DNA of 64,000 nt. It comes from Aphrocallistes beatrix. Its lineage: Eukaryota; Porifera; Hexactinellida; Sceptrulophora; Aphrocallistidae. The translations under genes and the position numbers were made by a program. A model generated the notes under the pieces. It was not told the DNA's origin and did no database searches. It saw only the letters and a program-made list of their open reading frames with translations. The stretch lies in the NCBI GenBank assembly GCA_963281255.1, contig OY725489.1:2108001-2172000 (forward strand), given 5' to 3'. Numbering within the stretch: position 1 is the stretch's first letter; the number at the start of each line of letters is the position of its first letter. Shown piece after piece: positions 55,241 through 64,000 of this stretch.

Positions 55241-56560
55241 ATGGCTATTTTCTTTCTCTGCTATATGGTCCCTTTTTACTTTTACGTTGTATTTGTTAAG
55301 AAGGGTCGGTGCTTTATTTGCGACTCGGACAGGCACTTTATGGCCCAATGCCCGGAACGGCACTGTGCGAAATGTGGCGAAAGAGGACACGAGGTCCGCT
55401 ATTGCCCACATACACGAAGTCGAAGAGGGCTATTTCAGGCCACTTGTGGTACCTGTGGTACCGTTGTGGTACCAGTTAAATGGAACGGCAAACACATCAA
55501 TGTAATGATGGACAAGGGGGCGGATCCTTCGGTGGTGGACAGAGGCACCGTACAAAAGATGAATATCCCTTACAGTACAATGTACAGTCAAGTGTATGGG
55601 CTAGGGACAGCGCTTGCGGTCTGTGGTACGGCCTGCGTGGCGATTGATGTGGGGATGGTCGACCACTAGAACACGAAATCGAAGTACTCGATACTAACAA
55701 TAGGGTGGTTATATTGGGGCGAATGTTCCTCGCGCGCTTCAAAAATACTTTCGATTGGGAAAATATGAGAGTTAGGCTAGGTGGTTGTTGGAAAACCTCT
55801 TTAGCTGCTGCACGCGGGGGATACGCGGCGACTAGAGCAGAAATTATGCAGACTGAGATGGGAAAGGAGGGAGATAGCTTGGAGGCCAGGTTCGATATAA
55901 ACCCGAAACTATCACCGCCAGAAGAGACAGCCATACGCAAGGTGCTGTCGAGATGGAAAGACGTTTTCGCGGAGAACCCGAAGAGCCCGCGCGAAATTGG
56001 AACCGCGAAACACGTTATCACTCTTCTAGATGAACGGCCGACCAGAAGCCGGCCGTTGCGTGTTTCTCCGGAAATTGAGGCGTAGATATCCAAGCAGATA
56101 GATGAAATGCTCGAGAATGGGATCATACATCCCTCTTCTTCCTCTTGTGTGAGTCGTGTGATCTAAAAAGGACAGGACTCATCGATTTGCCGTAGATTAC
56201 CGGGCTATCAACGATGTAACGAAGCTAAGATGCCTATCCGATGCCGGATCCTCGAGATGTTTTCGATCGTATGGGTGGGGAAACTGTATTCTCTACACTG
56301 GATGGGGATTCCGCATACTGGAGCGTGCCTGTGAAGGAAAAGCATAGGGAGTTCACTGCGTTTGTTTCAAGGCGGCCAGTTTGAATTCAACAGCATGCCC
56401 TTTGGATTGTCAAACTCACAGGCTACCTATCAGCAAGCGTTAGACCAGGCTCTACGAGGGTGTCCGAATGTACAGGCATTTGTTGATGACACTGTGTCCA
56501 CTCGCCCAGTTTCGATACGCACCTGGAGCATTTTGATCAGGCTTAGTTGGCTATTCTAAA
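55241..56560 (+). pseudogene. Ty3/gypsy gag-pol fragment (zinc knuckles, protease, reverse transcriptase)
   Basis: The first frame (to 55669) has two CCHC-like knuckles, CFICDSDRHFMAQC and CAKCGERGHEVRYC, then a retropepsin-like region NGKHINVMMDKGADPSVVD: the catalytic D-T/S-G reads D-K-G, so the protease would be inactive. A stop at 55669 and a frame change lead to VILGRMFLARFKNTFDW (protease end) and the start of the reverse transcriptase (LSPPEETAIRKVLSRWKDVF, then RSRPLRVSPEIEA). After more breaks FNSMPFGLSNSQATYQQALD and AFVDDTVS (the Y/FVDD box) appear. RNase H and integrase are missing. It is not the same element as 24.4-25.9 kb, judged by different sequence at the shared protease end. 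Confidence 0.8.
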
Positions 56561-56875
56561 AATTGAAGATGAAGAATGTGAGGATTCGGCTTTGAGTGTA
56601 CTGCTTGCTGTATTGACGAAAAAGATATGCTACGTTGTATTTTAATGTCTTCAAGTAACTGTTCACTCAACAACAAGGCCAAGAATATTACTTCTACCAC
56701 CTCTTGTCCCTAAGATACTCAAAGGAAGATACTTAAACTTACCTCTAATTAATATATGTCTATATATACACCTATATATTTATGTAGTATTCCTTGTCCG
56801 TCAACCAGATTATGCCAGCAGCCAGTATTATAATTATTGTGGGGTAGAGGTTGCATAATTACACGATATTAAATA

Positions 56876-57067
56876 CAGTCGACTCCGCTTAATAGGGCCA
56901 CATCGGTCAGAGGACATTTTGACCAGATTAAGCGGAGAACCCTATTAACCGAAAATATTTTGTATTAGCTTCTATGTGTGATAGCTATTCCGGTCCTGCC
57001 AAAAGTGGCCCGATTAAGCGGCTGGCTGACCCGTTCAAACAGTGGACCTATTAAGCGGAGTCGACTG
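56876..57067. mobile_element. Pogo-type MITE, 192 bp, copy 3
   Basis: Ends CAGTCGACTCCGCTTAATAG and complement, TA flanks. Differs from copy 2 mainly by a 4-bp GGCT duplication near 57020. Confidence 0.8.
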
Positions 57068-57385
57068 TATATCAACATGATATTGTGTTAAATTTAATTG
57101 TATTAAAAACTCGACTTTATCTTATCCCTGGTCTAAAGTAGTGAAATGGCCTGTATGTAGTAGGCTATGGATGAACAGATTTTTTTAGACGAAAAAATCT
57201 GTTCATATTATAGATACTTTCAATAACCACAGACTACGTTACTATAGACTATTCACTGAATTTTCCATGGATTACTTCAAGTCTAGTGCTTAGAAAAATC
57301 AAATCTATAATATACTCTCTAATATTTAATAACATGCTTTGAATCGTTCAATAAATTGAAAAACAATTAGATTTATTGCATTTTA

Positions 57386-58913
57386 TCACATTACGCATCC
57401 CTGCTTACACAAATTAACTAATATTACAAGTAATATTACACTGTTAGAAATCACTCTGACTGCAACTTTTGTAGTTTTTCTTTGATCCTTTAGGATGATT
57501 ATCCAGTTTCGTTCAGAGTTTAAATTCCTTATCATATTCTTCAGTAAACAGTTAGTTGTAGCAGAGAGGATTTGAGCCAGGTAGCTTGCGAAAGGTCTTT
57601 GACAATCAGGGCATTTATCTCTCCAGAATTCAAAACCTACGAATTCAATTCTTGACATCGCTAATTGAATTAGAATACTTTTATCTGATTCAGAAATAAA
57701 ATGACTGAACAAAGCTGGGTTCTGCTCAAGAATAACAAGTATTTGCCATTGAATAGTAACTGCACTTATTATATCTCTGGATGGATATTTAAGACCACCC
57801 TGGTCAGCTAAGTGGATGAGAGTAAGATCAGACTCTTCACACGACTCAACTTCAGTGAGTAGAGAGATACACAATGTTTACAATAAGAAGTGGGCTTAGA
57901 CTTTTTTGAATAGAGCATATTCTTATATAAATGTTGTGAACAGCATATCCACCAATAAAAGCAAATGCTTGGCGAATTTCCACAGTAGGTGAGAAATCAA
58001 AATTTTCATGTAGAAGAGGAGAATAAATGCTCAAGTCTGATTGGTGAACTGGGGTATTCGGCTGAACTGAAAAGCTTCTAACAAATTCCTTCAGTGAAGA
58101 CTCATACTTGCCATCTTGGGCTTGGTACAACTTCAGAATGTTACCAATATTGATTGATTCGTCGCTCACTCTCAAGATTTTGACAAAGAAATGTTGTATT
58201 GGCAACCAGACATTAATCGGTAAACACCAAAATGCTTCTCGAGTGAGTCGTTTTGTAAGAAATCCGGTTAGCACATAGGAAAATCCACATTCATCGCTGG
58301 TCAAGTGATTGATAATTTTAGGAATAACTCTAGTAGTGTGAATTAAGCTTGCAAAGGTCTGTGAGCTAAGTTTACCAGCATTTTCCAGTACATCTAAGTA
58401 TTTTCCAGTCCTCAAGCCAAGAACAAATTTTGCAAGGAATTCAAAACGGTCATCTTGGTTTTTAAATACCCTAGAATCAGCATCGAGTAGACAAATATCT
58501 TTACCAGGACTATGAATGTTGCAAATCTTCCAAAATCTGGATATAAGAGCAATAAATTGATGAGTCTGATTGAAAATTTTGTTTCTCTGGTTGAATACGA
58601 AGATAGCATTGTGTGTTGATTGATCCCAAACTGCTAGAGCTAAAGGTACACTTTGTCTCTCAAATATTGATGGCCAGACTGCTTGGGAAGTTAATAAGTG
58701 GGCTGTTTTAGCATTTGAAAATTTCTCCAACTTGTATAAATTCCTGATATCCTGGAAGGAAGCCGTTGCTAGTTGATAAGGTAAGGTTCCGTTGAAATCA
58801 CATAATTCAGTATGGTCTGTTGGATCCATCGAGTTTTCTGATTTGACTGAAGTGCTTCTGTTTGTAGCATGTTTTATCCCAACAACAATCCTTGCAGGTT
58901 TTGCGATACCCAT
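57386..58913 (-). pseudogene. P-element/THAP9-type transposase, C-terminal two thirds
   Basis: P-type transposases are GTP-dependent RNase H-fold enzymes with an N-terminal THAP finger. From the ATG at 58913 a 353-codon frame shows the usual order of C-terminal blocks: KLEKFSNAKTAHLLTSQAVW, then STHNAIFVFNQRNKIFNQ with RFWKICNIHS, then FSYVLTGFLTKRLTREAFWC (compare the family's LT..GLEN..G-type block) and AFAFIGGYAVHNIY (the family's GY.A block). A frame change at ~57880 (YCKHC is visible in a third frame) leads to a 162-codon frame with LIHLADQGGLKYPSRDI, the RGGL.YPS block near the C-terminus. No THAP finger or first catalytic region precedes it. A CATAGC-type end (complement of GCTATG at 58985-58990) lies 72 bp upstream of the start. 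Confidence 0.65.
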
Positions 58914-58984
58914 TTACGTTAAATCACACCGATTTACGTATTAGTTATATTTTATGTATTCGGTATGACATTCATTATAATAAT

Positions 58985-59388
58985 GCTATGGTGTGTTTAG
59001 CTCATCATAGAAAATGAAGATCCATGGTTCATGTATAAGGGGGTCATTTTTCTATGCAACAGTACTATTCGAGAGATCCCTCATGAATCTAGTATAACCC
59101 TCGAGTTGATAACATAAACACATTTCCCTATTTCCCTATTGAAACGCTTATCTGGATTTCTAATCCTAGTTTGCGGAAAACCATAAAATAATATATTGAA
59201 AACGGATTATCTCCGATCTTAATTGCAGATGATGTTGGAAGCTATCATTATTGTGTTACCCACAGCTATTCTGCTCAGATAAATGGAAATAGTGTAATAT
59301 AGCTACAATTACACCAAGTGGAATATTTATAATCAATTAATCTTTCCCAATGTTTTCAACTTTCAGAAGGGCTATTCTATGCCATATA
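58985..59388. other. Possible P-like terminus, then no gene
   Basis: ATTATAATAATGCTATG ends at 58990, and its complement CATAGCATTATTATAAT resembles the ends at 20825 and 50582. No 7-bp duplication partner could be found. The remainder is empty AT-rich sequence. Confidence 0.35.
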
Positions 59389-59528
59389 CACTGAGTGGAC
59401 AAAATATTCGTACCCTATGTTTACGTAGTATGTATATCTAAAAATTCAAACTCTACCGTATTGTACTATTTATCTATACGTCTAGTATAATTGATATATG
59501 TAATATAATATACATATGTATGTATTAT

Positions 59529-60116
59529 CTAACACTTACTGAACATAAATAATAACAAAAATGTGTGTGTGGGTGGGTGTTCTTCGATTATATAGCAAGG
59601 CCCCAATGTTTTCAAAATACAATCTTTATTGAATCGTCCATTACTTTGTCTCCATACTTTCATCTTTCCATCAGAGTGGAAAAGATTAAAACGTGATTCA
59701 TCAGAGCATGTTACTAATTTCCAATCATTATTTGAAAATGATTTATATGTATTATAAAAGGACTTCTTTTTCCGGTTACGTTCTGAAATCAGGGGCTTTT
59801 TGACAGGGCGCACGTTCTGAAATCCATGTCATTAAGCCGGCGACGCACGGTTTTAGACGAAATATTCAATGAGTTCCAGCGGTTCTTCTTAACCGTTCTT
59901 TTCAAAGTTTTCAAGCTTCTCTGTTGCAATTTGCGTGGTCTCCCAGTCCTCAAGCAGTTATCAGTTTTCCCGTATAATTGCCACATTAACACAATATATT
60001 GAATCGTAGATTTTGGTATACCGAGAATTCGTGATATTTTCTTCGGTGAATAATTGCCTTTCAGTAGGTCCAATCGCTTGGTTACGGATGTCTTGAGATA
60101 TTTCCTTCCGTTTAAT
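59529..60116 (-). pseudogene. Tc1-like transposase, frameshifted and C-terminally truncated
   Basis: On the minus strand, MIKRKEISQDIRNQAI (N-terminus, 60116) is followed by a frame change to LDLLKGNYSPKKISRILGIP (first helix-turn-helix), RTGRPRKL (the GRPR hook) and NISSKTVRRRLNDMDFRTCA (second). Another shift near 59810 leads to LISERNRKKKSFYNTYKSFS and KLVTCSDESRFNLFHSDGKM, with the first catalytic aspartate. The frame ends after CILKTLGPCY; the second aspartate and glutamate are absent (about 150 residues lost). Confidence 0.8.
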
Positions 60117-60278
60117 CATGTATCTAATACTTTCAGTAGACAAACAGTAGTAAGATCGTTGTAATACTTAATTAATTTAATACCAAACAGAAGTGGAAGG
60201 TTGATGGGATGACAGGGTAACACAAAACAGCACTTGCAAATAAGATAAAACATAAGCAATTGAACCAATTAGAAATTG

Positions 60279-60407
60279 CAGTAGACTCTCGTTAATACGT
60301 ACACCAGGAGACCGTCAAAATTTGTTCGTATTATCCGGAATTCGTATTAACCGGAGTGATTTACATGTTATCGTCTTAACCGTGTTCGTACTAAAGAGAG
60401 TCTACTG
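60279..60407. mobile_element. Pogo-like MITE, 129 bp
   Basis: Perfect ends CAGTAGACTCT with inner GTTAATACG and ATTAACCGG motifs. Flanking TA not clear (G before, TAG after). Inside the 5' flank of the Tc1 element. Confidence 0.6.
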
Positions 60408-60699
60408 TAGTCCGAAGAGAAAATGCCCTTGAGTTAGGTGATAGTAAAACTTAAGTACTAGATTAAGGTTCTGTATGAAATTATTATCCTTAACTTAGAT
60501 TTTGTAACCAAGGATTCCTAATGAAATATAGAAATTACGAATACTTTTGTCCAACCAGTGTATGTCCTTTTTAAGCACTATACATGATGGTGATGAATTA
60601 CCGCAAGTGGTTCCGTAAGAAGAACAAATATTCTCGTGGCCTCCCAGATGCCAAAGCAGATCGAATTGCGCATATACTCTCTTGTTGAAGTACAGAACC

Positions 60700-61375
60700 G
60701 CGTTCAAGCTGCTACTGAAATTCAAAAATTTTTAATGGAATGTTGCTACATTCCAGGGTTACTATGGAAACGTGTTTTGGCCTCTTGGGGTTATATCTTG
60801 AAAACCGGGATAGCAAGCTACACATTCAAATGTAATTCCATTTGATAGCAAATAGACTACTTCCTATTAAGCGATAATATAATTTCGATGTCCAAATTTT
60901 ACGAGATATTCGACAAATCACCAAATGTGACCAATATGATAAATTGTCTAATAACTCGTAAACCATTGAATTTAGACAAATAGATTACATTATCACTTAA
61001 TAGAAAATAGTCCACTAGCTATCAAATGGAATTACATTTGAATGTCTGGCCCATGCGCTTTTCAAGAAGTAATCCCAACTGACCAAACACGTTTCCATAG
61101 TAACAATGGAAAATAGCAACATTCCATGAAAATATTTTATATTAATCCCATTCACGTCTCAGTTCTATGGGAAATAAATTATAATAAAAACACTTAGAAA
61201 TGCACATAAACGACCTCTGAAAATCACCAAATTTGTCACAAATTTAACCTATTGCGCAACCATATGGTGAATAATCTATTTTTTATCAACGAATATGGGT
61301 ACTTTGACACCATATTTATATATGCTGGTGATACATATTCCTAAGCTCTATTGTGCTGTGTTAATGATTCATTTT
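60700..61375. repeat. Foldback copy of the 5810-6876 family without ends
   Basis: GGAATGTTGCTACATTCCAG, GGAAACGTGTTTTGG and GACACCATATTTATATATGC match the arms of the element at 5810, in inverted arrangement. CATAGC termini are missing. Confidence 0.65.
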
Positions 61376-61404
61376 CTATTGAATGAGGAATAAGTTATTT
61401 CGTA

Positions 61405-62150
61405 GTGGACTTGGCTTCTGGTGTACCAGGAAAAGTTGAAAGGTTCACCTGACTTGCTGTACAGGAAGATGCTTCATTTAATGATTGACAAAAAGGATAT
61501 CTGTATACAAGAAAAACTTGAATCCAGATGCCTGTTAGTATTAACCAAAAGTATTTCGATTTTTCCCGCATTTGAGAAGAGCTTCAAGCATAAAAAATTT
61601 CTTGATTTATCAAAATATTAATTACTATCTTCATGTTTCATCTTTACAAAAGTAGATTGCTGAACTATAACCTCGACGATCGTACTCTTGACCCTGGTTG
61701 TAAAAAGGAATTCCCAATGCTAAAAGTATTATCTCCCGGGATGATAGTCATGTACTGCCGTCATGGTATTTATAGTGACTTTAAAATACGGACTTCAGGC
61801 GAATCTACGTTAATTCTATTTAACATTTTAATGACTCACTACCCAAATACATCATGACGCCTGCAAACTCACAACACTTGTCTGATGAGAAAATAATTTT
61901 CTTCATTAACACCTTTTCCATTCACTTTGATTTTATCGTCCATTCAACGATATCTCCTTTATAGATCCTACTCTCTTTCGGAAGAGTACTTTCTCGATTC
62001 CATTCAAGGAATCATAAATACAATCCAGCTTATTCAATGCACAATGTTCAAACTAGAGATTCAAACGCTCAACTACAAGTCTATGAACAGCTCTACTCTC
62101 GGTTACTGGGGATTTCAATCCAATTGGCTAATATAAAAGTAGAAAATATA
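61405..62150 (+). pseudogene. KDZ (Kyakuja-Dileera-Zisupton) transposase remnant
   Basis: KDZ transposases are large RNase H-fold proteins often with cysteine-rich domains. A 66-codon frame (61421) may be part of the region before the core. From 61633 the frame gives DRTLDPGCKKEFPMLKVLSP, then GMIVMYCRHGIYSDFKI and ESTLILFNILMTHYP, which fit the family pattern LSPG..C.HG..F...ES..FN.L...P. Just after the stop, another frame reads DACKL (the conserved YDNACKL box). Further on, in a third frame, RFHSRNHKYNPAYSMHNVQT and SNAQLQ match the following H-x-NH..C and NxQ region. At least three frameshifts; N- and C-terminal parts are missing. Confidence 0.65.
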
Positions 62151-62346
62151 TATTACACTACCCGTTATTTTTGATGTCAAACAAACGGATATTTTTCTAG
62201 ATACAGCCAAATACTTCAAACTATTATGTGCAAATATTATATTTATCTCATTGAAGAAGTGCAATTAGAGAATTTAAATACTATAGCATATAGTAATAGT
62301 AAATTTTTGAAAATATTAAAAGTAATTTAATAAAGAATGGACTTAC

Positions 62347-62625
62347 TTTCTTTCTGTTTGCATGAGTGATAAGTTTGCGTAATTTTTCCAATGGTAAAGT
62401 GGAAGGACCGGTCTTAAAATCGAGATTAGAATATCTCCTCAGCAATGGAATTGGAAGAGATTGGCCGGACAAGTTCTTTCCTAGATCATGCGACCTTTCG
62501 TCATCTCTCCGGTGGTAGAAATGGTTTGCGAATTCCTTGAAATACTTACGTTTTCCTGATAACAGTGAGATTTCCTTTCCAAATGAGTACAATTCCTCAT
62601 TGTTCGCCAGTAATTTCAATAAACT
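62347..62625 (-). CDS. Orphan exon with strong donor, unknown function
   Basis: The minus strand reads about 90 clean codons, including KYFKEFANHFYHRRDDERSH, LGKNLSGQSLPIPLLRRYSN and PSTLPLEKLRKLITHANRK, ending at AAA|GTAAGT (donor at 62346-62341). A TTAAGCAG acceptor lies at the 5' side, but its first in-frame codon would be TGA, so the exact start is open. The charged, well-composed peptide is convincing as protein, yet I do not recognise the family. It lies just beyond the KDZ remnant on the opposite strand. Confidence 0.45.
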
Positions 62626-62629
62626 TCTT

Positions 62630-64000
62630 CACTGCTTAACAAAGATGCTCCTTAGCATTTCCTGGAGTAATCCTGGGCATGTTCACTTTTGTTATTAGTT
62701 AATTGTTGACACATGTTTATATCAGTAGAGAAAACTAGTAACCATCCTGCTATAATATAATGTATTTAGTACGCCATTCGCCCTAGAAAAGTAAGTGCTC
62801 ATAACAATTTTAATTCATTAGTGTGGTTTTGAAATTTTGAAATGGTAACAATTTTAAAATTCAAATCTGGTTATATGACAAATGAAACATTAAACCATTG
62901 CCACAATATCTGTGGTATACAAGCACTATGTAGAAACAATCAGAACGCTAGGAATTGGACAAAGTTGTAAGATAGTTGCATATTTGGTAATAAATAATGT
63001 TTCCGTCCACTCTTTTTGCAAATGACTCGTTTCGTATTTTTAATAGACAAAACAACAATATAGGCCAGTTTGGGTACCCATTTATTTGAATTGTCACTAC
63101 TACCTTGAAGCGTCACTAATTTTCTTTTAAAATATGAGATCAGTCTTTTTTTTGAAGAAACAATATACTATCTTTTTGAGCTGTGATAATCGAGGATATA
63201 AAGAATACCTTTGGCAATTAGGATTTGAATTTAAAAATTATGTTAAAATCAAATTTGGATTTGGATTTGACAAATTTCAATGATTATTTTTATTTAGCAG
63301 AGTAACTAAATATTTCATTTGGCCCCCTATATGCAATATTTTTTTATGTCAAGAATTTGAATTCACTATTGAGAATTAACTATTGAGGAGCGGGGGGCGA
63401 TTAGGAGATTGGTGGATTATTTTCGTGGTCAGGCATTCGTTCCTAAAAGAACGGAGAGCGTGATATTCAGATGCCAATACCTTCATATGTTAGTCATATG
63501 AAGATCAGATGTGTGTTCTTGAATTTGGGAGTAAAACAGAAACGCTTCTGAAGGCATTTTCTTGAGGCCTGACCTGGGAACAGGGAAAAATGATCGATTC
63601 CTTTTTTTTCAGAGCAACAGCCGGAAGCCGAAGTAGATTTCAAATTCATTATTTCTTTGGTTGCTTCGCAGCCTCGACACGATGTCGAAGCTATGATTAA
63701 ATCGGACAATTACTGTTGTCGATGTTGAGTTTGAGTGCGCCGCGGGGCGAAAAATCCTTGTTGATATAAAACGATAACTCAATTATTATGGATATAAACT
63801 GGGCAAAGTGGACCGACCCGACCGTGTTATTGAACGAATCATTAAATTAGCTTTGATTTCCAAAAATCTTTTTATTTGCACTGAGTTATTATTGATGATA
63901 CCTATCTGTTTACTTAGCAAGTTAATCAGTGAAAATGCTCAATTCGAGAGTTGGATCATAATCGATCGATATAGACCGATATAGAAATGAGAGAGCTAGG
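62630..64000. other. No gene recognised
   Basis: Mostly AT-rich. 63390-63830 is more GC-rich and holds a 71-codon minus-strand ORF (63494-63709) with several cysteines (SCRGCEATKE, SGCCSEKKG) but no family I recognise and no splice support. Confidence 0.3.

Larger units (their letters stand above)
55047..57169. mobile_element. CATAGC-ended element with 7-bp duplication, 2.1 kb, holding a gypsy fragment
   Basis: Ends CATAGCCTACTACAATAAGG and complement of CATAGCCTACTACATACAGG. CCAGGGATAAGATAAAGT also recurs in complement about 60-70 bp in. Flanked by GATGAAC (55040-55046 and 57170-57176). Contains Ty3/gypsy coding sequence (55241-56560) and a pogo MITE (56876). Confidence 0.75.
59389..60560. 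mobile_element. Tc1-like transposon, 1.17 kb
   Basis: Ends CACTGAGTGGACAAAATATT and CACTGGTTGGACAAAAGTAT (complement), next to TA. Holds a broken transposase and a small pogo-like MITE at 60279. Confidence 0.8.

Noticed and set aside
63494..63709. 71-codon minus-strand ORF with several cysteines
   Set aside because: Cysteine spacing does not fit a known finger, there is no splice evidence, and length is within chance for the locally GC-richer sequence.

Overview
This window looks like intergenic, transposon-dense DNA from an AT-rich invertebrate animal genome. GC content is low (about 30% by eye), coding signals have GT..AG-type splice sites, and there are no operons or bacterial gene signals. 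The DNA transposon mix (Tc1/mariner, pogo, hAT-like, P-like, PIF/Harbinger-like, KDZ) plus Ty3/gypsy fragments fits a metazoan such as a sponge, cnidarian or small marine invertebrate. I cannot name the species from sequence alone.

Layout. 0-2.5 kb: a Harbinger-like element carrying a broken Myb/SANT gene, inserted into a broken THAP-domain gene. 2.5-10 kb: a TA-flanked MITE, a P-like foldback, a Tc1 remnant, a hAT-like element built from GTTTTGTCCA units, and another foldback. 10.2-11.2 kb: the longest clean ORF (337 codons, then a splice donor), function unknown. 11.4-17.8 kb: a decayed Tc1, a mariner, palindromic MITEs and a pogo MITE. 17.9-24.3 kb: a TTAA-flanked element and three copies of a dispersed repeat, with two MITEs set into other repeats. 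24.4-25.9 kb: an internally deleted gypsy pol. 26-35 kb: many copies of one GC-capped repeat (here 'family A'), an ATGCAT-palindrome element, a Tc1 remnant, and an inverted repeat pair. 35.7-39.9 kb: a decayed multicopy gene split by a small hAT-like insertion, a mariner-like element split by a Harbinger MITE, and a second Myb/SANT pseudogene. 40-46 kb: a long-arm foldback, a Tc1-like pseudogene and one orphan exon. 46.1-48.1 kb: an 18-bp minisatellite. 49-57.2 kb: two TAG(A/G)GC-ended elements and two large elements with CATAGC ends and 7-bp target duplications, one holding a gypsy fragment. 57.4-62.6 kb: P-element transposase, Tc1 transposase and a KDZ transposase remnant, all damaged, and one spliced orphan exon. 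The last 1.4 kb shows nothing I recognise.

How the parts relate. Almost every recognisable coding region is a transposase, an accessory DNA-binding protein or retroelement pol, and nearly all carry stops or frameshifts. Most remaining sequence is non-autonomous elements that would depend on transposases supplied elsewhere. The strongest new observations are three elements sharing CATAGC termini and 7-bp target duplications close to a P-type transposase, and a set of hAT-like elements whose arms consist of different short iterated motifs. One of these has a verifiable empty site elsewhere in the same window.
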